Assembly: GCA_946406015.1 (NCBI GenBank)
Contig: CAMJJD010000001.1
Location: 1-64,000, forward strand
Origin: an uncultured Bacteroidales bacterium
Lineage (GTDB): Bacteria > Bacteroidota > Bacteroidia > Bacteroidales > P3
Length of the DNA: 64,000 bases
Reading direction: 5' to 3'
In this document: piece by piece, positions 33,201 to 39,907 of the stretch
Layout: each line of letters begins with the position of its first letter
Position numbering within the stretch: the stretch's first letter is position 1
Position numbers and translations under genes: made by a program
The notes under the pieces: model-generated
What the model was told of the DNA's origin: nothing
The model's input: only the letters and a program-made list of their open reading frames with translations
The model's database searches: none

Positions 33201-35948
33201 AACAACGGTATCGACAACAAGACCATCTTCCTGCACCGCTGCGCCACCTTCAAGCAGCAGATTAAAGGTGAGGCTATCTCAGCTCTGCTGCCGCTGGCCA
33301 ATGTGCCCACAGGCGATGCGTTGCACTACGGATACCTGAAAGATGCCACCTGCCCCACCGGCGGCGACAGCATCATCTACCGTGTGCAGGGAGGCTTCTT
33401 CCCCTACACCTACACCTGGTCGAGCAGCAAGCTTGCCGAACCGCAGGTGAGGAACACCGGAGTCGGCAATAATGTCATAATGAATGGAGGCACCGTGAAT
33501 TATAATTATGCCAAAGCCGCCATCGCCGACACCTTCTACCTGCCCCCCATTGACATGGGACACTCCACCACCTCGGACAACTACGACATCACCGTGCTGG
33601 CCACCGACGCCGCCGGCTGCCGTCAGAAGAAGGTCATCAACGTGACATTCAACAAGACCGATACCGGTACGCCGAAGTGGGAGAAGACCGGTACCACATC
33701 CTATTGGACCGCTCGAGACACGGCCAACGACCACATCGCCACCGGCAACCGCAACTACAAGGCCATCAAGATTTATCCGAGAGTGTGGGCCGACCGTACC
33801 AGCGGTGTCATCACGGCACTGGTTCCGGGTGACAAGAACGACACCATCTACATGGAGAATGGCGACCGCCACGACCTCGACAACCTGATGTTCTGCGAGG
33901 GCGACGTGATACAGCTGGCCACAGCTCCGGTATATGATCCCGCCGGCACTGCCAACCGCTTTATCATGTGGGACTTCGACCCCTACTACAACCGACAGGT
34001 CAGATATGCCGTGCCTTCGGAGAGCGACACCGTACGTGCCTACTATGGTCCCAAGACCTACTGGAAAGACCATATCGACAACGTCGTGGCAGCCAAAGCA
34101 GCCTACGACGACAACTACTACTTCACCAACCGCAACGGCAAGAGCTACGTGACCACCTACCACGGCGACGTGCACATCTATGACGAGGACGGCTTGGCCT
34201 GGTTCATCAGCGTGGTGAACGGCTACAACGGCACACAGGCCCGCTCGTTCTTCTTCAACGAAGTCTACCTGCACGACAAGGTCGGCGGCTACGACATGAA
34301 GGACTACCTGTGGACTCCCGTGGGCTCGCAGCAGCATCCGTTCCGCGGCAAGTTCATCGGTGCCAACAAGAACAGCTCTGACTCCTGCTCTCAGGCCGGT
34401 GCCAGCCGTGTGGTCATCAAGAACATCATCATCGACGAGCCCAATGTGGACTACACTGGCTTCTTCGGCTTCCTCGACTCGGCCACCGTGGAGAACATCG
34501 CCCTACATGCGGCGTTGGTACGCGGTGCCCAGTATGTGGGCGGTCTGGCTGCCAACACCCGACAGAGCCGAATCCTGAACTGCGAAGTGGCCGACAGCAG
34601 CAACAAGAACGCCACCGCCACCATCCTGGCCACCCATTACGCCAGCGGCGGTATGGTGGGTAAGGCAGACCAGAGCACCATCAAGAACTCGACCACCTCG
34701 GCCAAGTACGTGGGCGACGCCGTGTACAACGGCGGCGTGGTGGGCTACGGCACCTCGACGAAGGTGTACAACAACGGCCTGCGCAACATCAGCCGCATGC
34801 AGTCGGTCTACGCCGGCGGTGTGGCCGGTTACCTCGACGGGCAACCCTCCGACTCTCCGGCAACACGCCACGGCGCCAAGTCGGGCGACGACGACGGCCG
34901 CTCCTATGTGCAGAACAACTACGTCTACTACACCAGCCAAGGTCACAACCAGCGCGCTGGCGGCTTGGTGGGCTATGCCAAGAACACCGTCATCGAGAAC
35001 AACTATGTGTACGGTGACATCGTGGGCGAGGCCACCGAAGGCGGCGTGGGTGCTGTGCTCGACGAAGGCAGCCTGGCCGAAAACAACTACTATGAGAACG
35101 GCTCCGCCACCCGCAGCGTGGGTCAGCACCGTAACAACGCCACCTCAAGCAACAACATCGACTTCAGCGGCGAAGGCAATCAGGTGACCCTCAGCTCCAA
35201 CAACTACGGTATCAACAACCTCACACGCGCACTGAATATATGGGTACGTGCGAAGGGAGGCGACTTCAAGAGCTGGCGTAGCGACCTCGAGCATCAGAAC
35301 GACGGCTACCCGCTGTTCGGCATGCCCGACATGATTCCCGTCAACGACTCGCTGACCGTCACCGGCTGCGACAGCGTGGAATGGGACGGCGTCACCTACC
35401 TCTTCGACGACGAGCTGGTGAGCCACTTCGTCGACTCGGTGATGATGGTTGACAGCACCTTCACGCTGCACATCATGGTGAACCACGCCACCCGCGAGCA
35501 GGTGGAAGACAGCGTCAACGTGGGTGACGGCTACACCGGCCACGGCTTCGAACTGACGGAGACCGAAGTGCTGATGCTCTACCGCACCGTGGGACGCAGC
35601 CACTCCACCACCATCGTCCTCACCGATACGTTGCAGTCCGCTGCCGGATGCGACAGCATCGTCACCCTGATGCTGACCATCAACCCGCGTCTGGACATCG
35701 TGGAACCCACGACACAAAACCAGATAAAGGTCTACCCCAACCCGACGACATCGCTTGTCACCGTCGAGGCCACCGAGGCCATGAGCCACGTGGAACTCTA
35801 CGACAACAGCGGCCGCCGTCTGGAGAGCTACAACACGCACAACAGCAACGACATCACTATCGACGTCAGCCGCTACCCCTCGGGTGCCTACTACCTGCGG
35901 GTGCACACAGCCGACAATGTCACCATACAAAAGCTGATAAAGAAATGA
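24255..35948 (+). CDS. giant T9SS-exported GGG-repeat protein 3
   Basis: This protein has about 3897 residues from the ATG at 24255, which gives a clean signal peptide (LLVLAAMLLLVTPLYA-Q); an ATG at 24216 would add 13 residues. Residues about 25-440 form an unidentified N-terminal domain. GGG rungs resembling proteins 1 and 2 span about 450-1800. Residues 1800-3300 are non-repetitive, with beta-helix-like stretches. GLUG-like repeats (GGLAANTRQSRILNCEV, GGVVGYGTSTKVYNN) span about 3385-3660. The C-terminus from about 3814 is a type A T9SS sorting domain: KVYPNPTTSLVTVEA, VELYDNSGRRLE, GAYYLRV and a basic end IKKLIKK-like tail. It is therefore predicted to cross the outer membrane through T9SS and be anchored or released there. 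Its stop overlaps the next ATG. Confidence 0.9.
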   Translation: MKYNFANRLQKLLVLAAMLLLVTPLYAQVAKKGEGLYVLTNGRVRWQVGTGSAVREVPIGVARGSWKDSIPPAMLEGYTDTALLTEIPSGANYLALDLSNPSEANLAIPTDFSPYCVWFRSGNSGYYYQEWEGYRYYLLASSTKGLYLKKVAVGETLDETTVWYDWDFGAAIQESYLRNGQWKNDYYWIMFDKDDNHVTLSCSSYERPETIIYRPGGHGNDSAYCYDATGTPLDLGGNHTVPAAGNGAMFMPVDTTVYPTLIQSVTPANKGLRGISLAPSISVGAPLTYQQTLTATADVDFEGEVTVNITEPYTHYRVERKREGMNLDYNNRTEENQWLSKGTATYDNWYYYGGSIYNAAPTTTPQTLAQSDITGYSFRLNNAAKRYLTLTNATTNSCTVNYNVYSPYDRVDTLYLTVSYSNGAKQTVYSLLYLGHATTPVVREPENAPVIGAVFGGGRQADVNGNTNITLHRCDTVYAVYGGNDIAGSVSGPTGATITVGTANTNAAHPVRIGSLYGGGNGYYNYQYVSGSNTGLEEGPSMTATQFHGSVTPWNATDSAITIVASAADGTFIPTITKTHITVATDNVIIDSLFGGAKNAYLTGSGDAVVQIDNVHGTVFAEFGGNNYGGNLGAASNTVTINVSGTRTFSSRLSAEQSTAEAGVENNFFHGFGRDFGIRYLYGGGNKVVAPTVAINVTGGMVDTLFAGGNSATVSATSCTVNATGANSYFTNTTAVASAPNSWVGGRANYNVRCLFGGNNQAEMAIRPTLTLTSGGIGTVYGGGNAGSMTADDAVGLTDVLAAIFTTPSGADSTGIEAPTKVGTSIAVTSNNMKIDYLYGGCNMADVTNATFVRLQGGQIGTVFGGCNISGDVGGGTYVVMDGDGTGPTVWANVFAGANGDYHCNNGAVYVYGQQFADNAGNPFDPYDDYLGMLIPTHNHTNLLMCKGTVYGNVYGGACMADVGNSTTKHGSVHLTMKGGTVKNNVYGGGNMAYVWGLGYLLVKGNTTIERSLYAGNDKVGRVESYDSYTGGGRSGLAFKASDGVTDLNKTVTGGYNSLFSTYLLLQGTPDISSVYGSGNGDYNYSNPSLPNYIELCASTSGDYRPIQSSTCIDINVTGGDIDTVFGGGNGVSVRDNLTLLLNAKNTTGEYVHYIFGGNNRDNMITCVPDILLTKGQVHDVYGGGNAGSMMGDKEFEDLCSNMVEHVSTHVKVTSDNAIINGNLYGGCNMADVRNMAYIDIRNTGGAGIANVFGGNNIGGKVYGNTRVDISGGTVGNIYGGSNGAFDYVEIGGDEYKVYPYGSTHIDDGVGKNLIATASIPDVDSTTVNIFGGNITNVYGGGNMGDCRATYVMVDDQQCLPHLGATITGNLFGGGAGDYDDLNKPRRGNVGFPTSASTKDTGSTNVHLYHAENLASAIAYGGGRGGDVYNSRITAYSTWSEPFNAIYGGCWGSDVYGTAYLTMNGTAAGTTANSVFGGNDFTGNVYKCLLTINGGTYGNIYGAGNGDYPASNYTEVNSEHDYSGANQLYVPNAEYVEVNFMDGTVNGNLYGGGKLGTTFSYLKNADGHYVKLGATVNDTVLVDIARNALADTVRTLENAYQDPMKYSYVLVNVHGGRFNKNIYAGGAGKDKQLVYGLKMLNMDGATTYVKESVYGGSENVHDGYGLPVYADGVGYVSGECVNDHTNGSGVLDSTTMRPSSIMNIAGGTIMNNVYGAGYMGNVAGSIFVNIGMDAIENSPVWTNTYNGKANAYATFKPGAADGYVPALTKNVIAMDASVYGGANWGTNTGSYNFDARGFFGGESRIFVDGTGYETDNNPTSTLPQMIIVQNIIGSGTSANGGDVLNRIDVQDYGTKSNDCSATRELQSIQRADVLWLWNTGIEYTGDNDAVSAYPSQKYTINRIKQVNARGYNLMEIDALMTNISEMNFYKDALASMTDYTVQGTLFENSANDCPTNLCTKIDNVINHDTKKYTAIVVNNGVNIDIIGENGTYGMVNGFAYLMAEEGTNAIVAARSKSTLSTVTDNSGNPVPNNVSDGGFMAECKSKNATPTFDGGDNGWRTSWSSEDPTTNSEYKYENYYSNYRVWSIGQGRRSRYAVILAHANPSKLIQLDKPVLLPDTAAGVTHTGAWDGYHYGLAYATLDLPASRIGNYYKLSASGIVLRDDNSKMDLADYAWNPVDSSTLQYNIRTGADKWWQHQETSENGSSGKWEKTNGDRQTTADNIGDYPGSTFGLVMASGANFANDGSGNYTDPFNEPSTWNNGATVITGNPNVSISNDYRSAAVGGLTANANPKMDLWLTYDTFFSTTLLGTVTFQLEEYQPGNATPVGTIDVTVTIATIIDQFIDQEYEVLAMENEGRTNLFSRKAVLPATLEARDVYLESFTWYPTELDGNGKTYTPGSERFYLTDEESVILADPDNNVFALNLNPTDNVSSTISSVEGWHDIETDAEYFSLYELAGKTANGQFKEPRETAGLVSLIDGEHPMGKKIGQLDGRGLAALNIDLLFDGNKQYRKVDGKGYVGKAILNFRSYKANEDKGPFSITVYVKTRDHGDTIYLASADTMYITYHQDGVTDKSFGFGSWTKAKRPNAWKDPKGNNIGKEPARYVDNFKDAFHKNIYQEGDVIAIMGEVQIAPGQQLTIQGADYAAVPIIRYTGHHHQWPGEKAVYRGPMITVIGGAEAGVKKTTSFATRSIAFDGSSMGKRKNVKLVNNVWQIDTNYYPDTNVAYGPIIAVANNGGYKTAVSLENNTSIRNNYNASSTSAADKFRGAISVYDDGVLTLMNNVTIEQNLTVNQPTQNTAVPLDERIPHDGAVYVDHGVVELAESHKETAVTITDNYLFPATIPYSGAADIARRFWTNQYKKIPVDPSATPIVYTDSLARYAFDATKKAIDTATRANVFLTRLPLGGDNADLLRDAQSDTIVFVKSIPTGTKIGVTKWFPGISVRDTIGIVMQPNGNLGYISEVMTHGNFYSDVRPYDTLYNNGIDNKTIFLHRCATFKQQIKGEAISALLPLANVPTGDALHYGYLKDATCPTGGDSIIYRVQGGFFPYTYTWSSSKLAEPQVRNTGVGNNVIMNGGTVNYNYAKAAIADTFYLPPIDMGHSTTSDNYDITVLATDAAGCRQKKVINVTFNKTDTGTPKWEKTGTTSYWTARDTANDHIATGNRNYKAIKIYPRVWADRTSGVITALVPGDKNDTIYMENGDRHDLDNLMFCEGDVIQLATAPVYDPAGTANRFIMWDFDPYYNRQVRYAVPSESDTVRAYYGPKTYWKDHIDNVVAAKAAYDDNYYFTNRNGKSYVTTYHGDVHIYDEDGLAWFISVVNGYNGTQARSFFFNEVYLHDKVGGYDMKDYLWTPVGSQQHPFRGKFIGANKNSSDSCSQAGASRVVIKNIIIDEPNVDYTGFFGFLDSATVENIALHAALVRGAQYVGGLAANTRQSRILNCEVADSSNKNATATILATHYASGGMVGKADQSTIKNSTTSAKYVGDAVYNGGVVGYGTSTKVYNNGLRNISRMQSVYAGGVAGYLDGQPSDSPATRHGAKSGDDDGRSYVQNNYVYYTSQGHNQRAGGLVGYAKNTVIENNYVYGDIVGEATEGGVGAVLDEGSLAENNYYENGSATRSVGQHRNNATSSNNIDFSGEGNQVTLSSNNYGINNLTRALNIWVRAKGGDFKSWRSDLEHQNDGYPLFGMPDMIPVNDSLTVTGCDSVEWDGVTYLFDDELVSHFVDSVMMVDSTFTLHIMVNHATREQVEDSVNVGDGYTGHGFELTETEVLMLYRTVGRSHSTTIVLTDTLQSAAGCDSIVTLMLTINPRLDIVEPTTQNQIKVYPNPTTSLVTVEATEAMSHVELYDNSGRRLESYNTHNSNDITIDVSRYPSGAYYLRVHTADNVTIQKLIKK

Positions 35949-36154
35949 AGAAACGCTATCTAAAACCCACTGTCGAGGTATACCTCTACAGCCCAGAGAA
36001 GGGATTCGCCACTTCGGTAGCACTCGAGAACAACACTCGCGACCGCGACTATGTGCTCATCGAGGGCAACGACCGCAACTCGACGCGTGCTTCGGAAGAA
36101 GTGACAGAATATACCGACCGCTACGGTCAATATGAAACCGGTGAATGGGATTAA
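35945..36154 (+). CDS. small KKxYxxP-type peptide, unknown function
   Basis: A 69-residue open frame starts at an ATG overlapping the stop of giant gene 3 (ATGA) and ends 15 bp before the lipoprotein gene, so it sits tightly in the operon. It begins MKKRYLKPTVEVYLYSPEKG and is rich in Asp, Glu and Arg towards the end. Short peptides with a KKxYxxP start are seen beside surface-protein genes in Bacteroidota (recalled pattern, not verified). There is no cleavable signal peptide or membrane helix. It could be a chaperone-like or regulatory partner of the giant proteins, but this is only inference from position. Confidence 0.65.
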   Translation: MKKRYLKPTVEVYLYSPEKGFATSVALENNTRDRDYVLIEGNDRNSTRASEEVTEYTDRYGQYETGEWD

Positions 36155-36169
36155 AAAAGATTTACTACG

Positions 36170-38635
36170 ATGAAATTGCATAAAAAGATACAGACATGTG
36201 GCCTGATAGCCCTGAGCGTGCTGACGCTGGCTGGATGTAAAGACGACAACATCCAGAGAGCGTACACACTGGACGCTACCATGGAGCAGCTGCAGGATGC
36301 CGACAACAACGGCACCAAGGTGCGGCTGTACAACGAACAATGGACCTACTGGGAGGGTGGTGACAGAATCACCCTCCGTGGCAACAACTCGGTCGGCCAG
36401 GCCGAAGGTTGGCTGGTGGGTAGCAGCTCTGACTACGAAGACTATAACGGTGTCTTCGCCACCACTTTGGAAGAAATCGGAGGCACTGCCTCCAAATGGT
36501 TTGTCGCCCTGTTTCCCGCCTCCGATGACCATGTAATCAACTACGCGGGCAGTGAGAATAAGGGTTTCTCGGTCACGATTCATCTCGAAGAATCGCAGCA
36601 CTACCGCGACGACAGCAGCTATGCCCGCGATGTGCTGCCCATGGTGGCATGGTATGGCGGCCGTGAGTGGGGGCCTGATCCCGACACACAGGACCCCAAC
36701 CCTCCACGACTGGATTTCCACTCGCTGGCCGGCATCGTCAGGCTGCAGCTGCTGAACGGTACCACCGAGACAAGGCACATCTCCAGCATCGTGCTTACCT
36801 CCGTTGCAGGTAACGGCGCCACCGCAAAGCGTCTGCATGGCAATTTCCCCATCAGGAACCTCTACAATTACAATGCATTCCTGGGCGACAGTGTCTATAT
36901 CTCGGGCGACGAGAACCAACTCACCCTGGATATGTCACAAGCCTCGGGAGGCAGCCTGGAGTTTGCCCCCAACGACTTGAAGAGCTTCTACATCGTACTC
37001 CCCGCCTTCCATGGCATGGACACCTCTTCCTACTACCGTCTGCAGATGACTGTCAACACCACAGAGGGCACCGCCTTCACCAAGACCTTCTCTGCCCACA
37101 CGCGTCGTAACGGCATCACCTACCTGCGCGCCATCAATGTCACCAACTTCAATAGCGGTCCGTCCAACAATGCCACCCTCGTCGGAAACGGCACCTCGAC
37201 ACGCCCCTTCAAAATCTACACCCTCAACGACCTGGTCTATGTGCGCTCCTGTTTTGCCAACCCTGTGGGCGGCAAGGTATACGTCAATGGACAGGAAGTG
37301 ACTGCCAACACTTGGTTCCGCATCATGCGCTCCGACATCAACCTCTCCCCTTCCGTATGGAATGATGGCGGCATCAGCAACTTCACCGGCCACATGACCT
37401 ACTATGCCAACGTCAGCAACTATCATGACACGACGGCCCTCACCGGCATCACCAACAACAGCACCCATCCTCTCTTCGAGTCGATAGGAGCCAATGGTGT
37501 CGTTGACGGACTCGCCATCCGCTGCGACAGCACCATCAGCATCGGAGGCAACTACTCCCCACTCTGCGGTACCAACAACGGAAAAATCATCAACTGCCAT
37601 ACTGGCAAACAAGCGGCCGGCCGCAACCCATACGTCGGCAGTATCACCAGTTTCTCCGGCATCTGCGCCATAAACAACGCCTCCGGCATCATTGAGGGCT
37701 GTGGCTGCTCCTATCAAGGACGCATCTCCAATACAGCAAAGTTTGCCGGCATCTGCAACAACAACTACGGCACCATCCGCGGCTGCTACGCCGCTTCACC
37801 CATGGATGTCACCGGTCCCACCACTGCCGCCGGAGTGTGCCACGACAACAACGGCACCGTGGAAGACTGCTACTTCGCCGCCCGCATCAACTCAGGTACC
37901 CGCTGGGCAGGCATCGTCTATAACAATACCAGTGGCCACACCGTGCAGCACTGCTACTTCGGCGACGGTTCCATCCTCTTCGCCGACACCGTAGCCGGTA
38001 TCGTCAGCTTCAACAACGGCACCGTCGACTACTGCTGGGGCAACGGAAACCTCAGGGGCGACAAGGTGGGCGGCATCGCTGCCACCGTCGGTGCCACCGG
38101 CAAACTCACCAACTGCTTCATCAACGACTCCGCATTCTACCTCACCATCCGTTCCACCGGCACCCGCCACCTCGGTGGTGGCCTTGCCGCCGAAGTGATG
38201 GGTGGCGGAAGCATCCGCAACAGCTATATCGTCATGAATAATTTCATGCACCCCGCCGGCAGCGCCTTCGGTGCTGTTGTGGGACACATACGCACAGGAG
38301 GTACCATCGACAACTGCTACGGACTGATGGACAGCGCGGTCGTCACACCTCGCTTCTACGGCACCACCCAAGCGGCAGAAAGCGCCTTGGGGACTGTCTT
38401 CACCCACTGCCACCTCGTCAGCGGCACACAAGTCGGCGTCAACCGCATCCATGCCAAGAACACCACCGACGGTACCCTGAACGACCTCAGCGAACTGCTC
38501 ACCGACCTCAACACCAACCGCGGTACCAATGTCGAGTGGGAGCGCATCAACTCGGGCAACAACACCGCCCCGCAGTTGAAAGCCTACAGCCGTCCCACCA
38601 GCAAATACTTCCGTCCGGCAAAACATAGACGATGA
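36170..38635 (+). CDS. fimbrillin-like lipoprotein with GLUG-type repeats
   Basis: This 821-residue lipoprotein has a lipobox LTLAGC with Cys23 as the predicted acylation site. Residues about 30-325 resemble the fimbrillin (Mfa-like/FimA) fold of Bacteroidota: WEGGDRI, then LDFHSLAGIVRLQLL, and SFYIVLPAFHGM followed by an IT-x-LRAINV strand. From about 400 to 735 come GLUG-type repeats (CGTNNGKIINCH, CAINNASGIIEGC, CNNNYGTIRGCYA, CHDNNGTVEDCYF), each about 22-30 residues. These repeats are Cys-rich. A surface lipoprotein that might anchor or cap the giant repeat proteins is a reasonable inference. The gene ends with an ATGA overlap to the next one. Confidence 0.82.
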   Translation: MKLHKKIQTCGLIALSVLTLAGCKDDNIQRAYTLDATMEQLQDADNNGTKVRLYNEQWTYWEGGDRITLRGNNSVGQAEGWLVGSSSDYEDYNGVFATTLEEIGGTASKWFVALFPASDDHVINYAGSENKGFSVTIHLEESQHYRDDSSYARDVLPMVAWYGGREWGPDPDTQDPNPPRLDFHSLAGIVRLQLLNGTTETRHISSIVLTSVAGNGATAKRLHGNFPIRNLYNYNAFLGDSVYISGDENQLTLDMSQASGGSLEFAPNDLKSFYIVLPAFHGMDTSSYYRLQMTVNTTEGTAFTKTFSAHTRRNGITYLRAINVTNFNSGPSNNATLVGNGTSTRPFKIYTLNDLVYVRSCFANPVGGKVYVNGQEVTANTWFRIMRSDINLSPSVWNDGGISNFTGHMTYYANVSNYHDTTALTGITNNSTHPLFESIGANGVVDGLAIRCDSTISIGGNYSPLCGTNNGKIINCHTGKQAAGRNPYVGSITSFSGICAINNASGIIEGCGCSYQGRISNTAKFAGICNNNYGTIRGCYAASPMDVTGPTTAAGVCHDNNGTVEDCYFAARINSGTRWAGIVYNNTSGHTVQHCYFGDGSILFADTVAGIVSFNNGTVDYCWGNGNLRGDKVGGIAATVGATGKLTNCFINDSAFYLTIRSTGTRHLGGGLAAEVMGGGSIRNSYIVMNNFMHPAGSAFGAVVGHIRTGGTIDNCYGLMDSAVVTPRFYGTTQAAESALGTVFTHCHLVSGTQVGVNRIHAKNTTDGTLNDLSELLTDLNTNRGTNVEWERINSGNNTAPQLKAYSRPTSKYFRPAKHRR

Positions 38636-39192
38636 AACATACCCTTCTGCTGCTAGCCCTCCTGCTCATGCCTGTCGCCCTTCGGGCCCAGGTGACCGAC
38701 AGCGCCAATTGGCATGTGCGACTGTCGACAGGTGCCAGCGTCACCAATGGTATGGGACAGACGCAGTCGCTCAGCTGGGTGGCCCCCTCGTTCGAGTTCC
38801 ACCCCACCAGCCGCCTGACCGTCAACACAGGGTTCGCCTCGGTGGGTAGCCTGCTGCCCGCCGACTACAAGCTGCACGGCTACGGCTCGCGCAGCCTGGC
38901 GCCCCTCCGCACCGGCACCCGCGCCACCGCCCTCTGGGCCGAAGCCCAGTACCAAGTCAACAGCCGCCTCTGGCTCTGGGCCTCGGTGGCACACCTCAAC
39001 GGCTTCGCACAGCCCCTCTGGCTCGACCGCAGCCTCCCCATGCAAGCCACCGCCTTCAGCGGTGGCTTCGGCTACCGCTTCGGCGAGAAAAGCATCCTCG
39101 AAATGCACATCCACATCGTACGCGACCACTACGGCACCCTGGCGCCGATGCTCTACGACGACCCCTTCTCCTATAACCGATTCTTCTATTAA
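38632..39192 (+). CDS. small predicted outer-membrane beta-barrel protein
   Basis: This 186-residue protein has a signal peptide (LLLLALLLMPVALRA-Q) and many alternating amphipathic strands rich in aromatic residues (WVAPSFEFHPTSRLTVNTGFA, FSGGFGYRFGEKSILEMHI). The C-terminal residue is aromatic (RFFY), as is usual for BAM-assembled barrels. The size would allow about eight strands. Its ATG overlaps the lipoprotein stop, and its stop TAA is directly followed by the ATG of the DUF4290 gene. No named family is recognised. A role with the lipoprotein and giant proteins is inferred only from coupling. Confidence 0.72.
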   Translation: MKHTLLLLALLLMPVALRAQVTDSANWHVRLSTGASVTNGMGQTQSLSWVAPSFEFHPTSRLTVNTGFASVGSLLPADYKLHGYGSRSLAPLRTGTRATALWAEAQYQVNSRLWLWASVAHLNGFAQPLWLDRSLPMQATAFSGGFGYRFGEKSILEMHIHIVRDHYGTLAPMLYDDPFSYNRFFY

Positions 39193-39822
39193 ATGGAATA
39201 TAACACACAACGCGAACAACTCAAGATATCCGACTACGGCCGCAACGTGGTGAAGATGATTGACTACGCCAAACGGCTCGACAACCGCGAAGAACGCAAC
39301 AAGATGGCCAACGTCATCATCGATGTCATGGCCCAGCTCAACCCCAAAATCAAGGAGCGTACCGACTACAAGCATATCCTCTGGGACCACCTCATGATGA
39401 TGGCCAACTACGACCTCGACGTCGACTGCCCCTATGACATCACCCGCGAAGAGAGCGAGAACATCCACCCCCACCGCCTGGCGCTGCACGACCACGGCAT
39501 CCGCTACCGCCACTATGGCCGCGCCCTCGAGGACATGATACGCGCCGTGGCCGACATGCCCGCCGGAGAAGAGCGCGACCTGCTCACCGCACAGATTGCC
39601 CATACCATGAAGCGGCAGTACCTGCAGTGGAACCGCGACACCGTCGACGACGCCCTCATCACCGACCAGCTGGCCGAACTCAGCGGCGGACGCCTGCAGC
39701 TGCCTGCCGACTTCCAATACACCGACACCAAGGAACTCCTCTCCACCATCAACTCCGCACAGGCCAACAAGACCGAAAACGGCACCAAGAAGAAGAAAAA
39801 GAAGAAGAAAAAGAATGCGTAA
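39193..39822 (+). CDS. DUF4290 domain protein
   Basis: This 209-residue cytosolic protein has the N-terminus MEYNTQREQLKISDYGRNVVKMI and the segment WDHLMMMANYDLDVDCPYDI. I recognise it as the DUF4290 family, which in Bacteroidota commonly sits just upstream of murA, as here. Function is not known. It ends in an unusual run of nine consecutive lysines (residues about 199-207) before a final NA, encoded by AAG/AAA codons. The start codon follows the preceding stop without any gap. Confidence 0.9.
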   Translation: MEYNTQREQLKISDYGRNVVKMIDYAKRLDNREERNKMANVIIDVMAQLNPKIKERTDYKHILWDHLMMMANYDLDVDCPYDITREESENIHPHRLALHDHGIRYRHYGRALEDMIRAVADMPAGEERDLLTAQIAHTMKRQYLQWNRDTVDDALITDQLAELSGGRLQLPADFQYTDTKELLSTINSAQANKTENGTKKKKKKKKKNA

Positions 39823-39907
39823 ATGCGTTCATGCGTCAATGTGTAAGTGATGCTTGTGCAAGCCACTAACGCAATAACGCGATAACGCACTAACACAATA
39901 CAATAAG

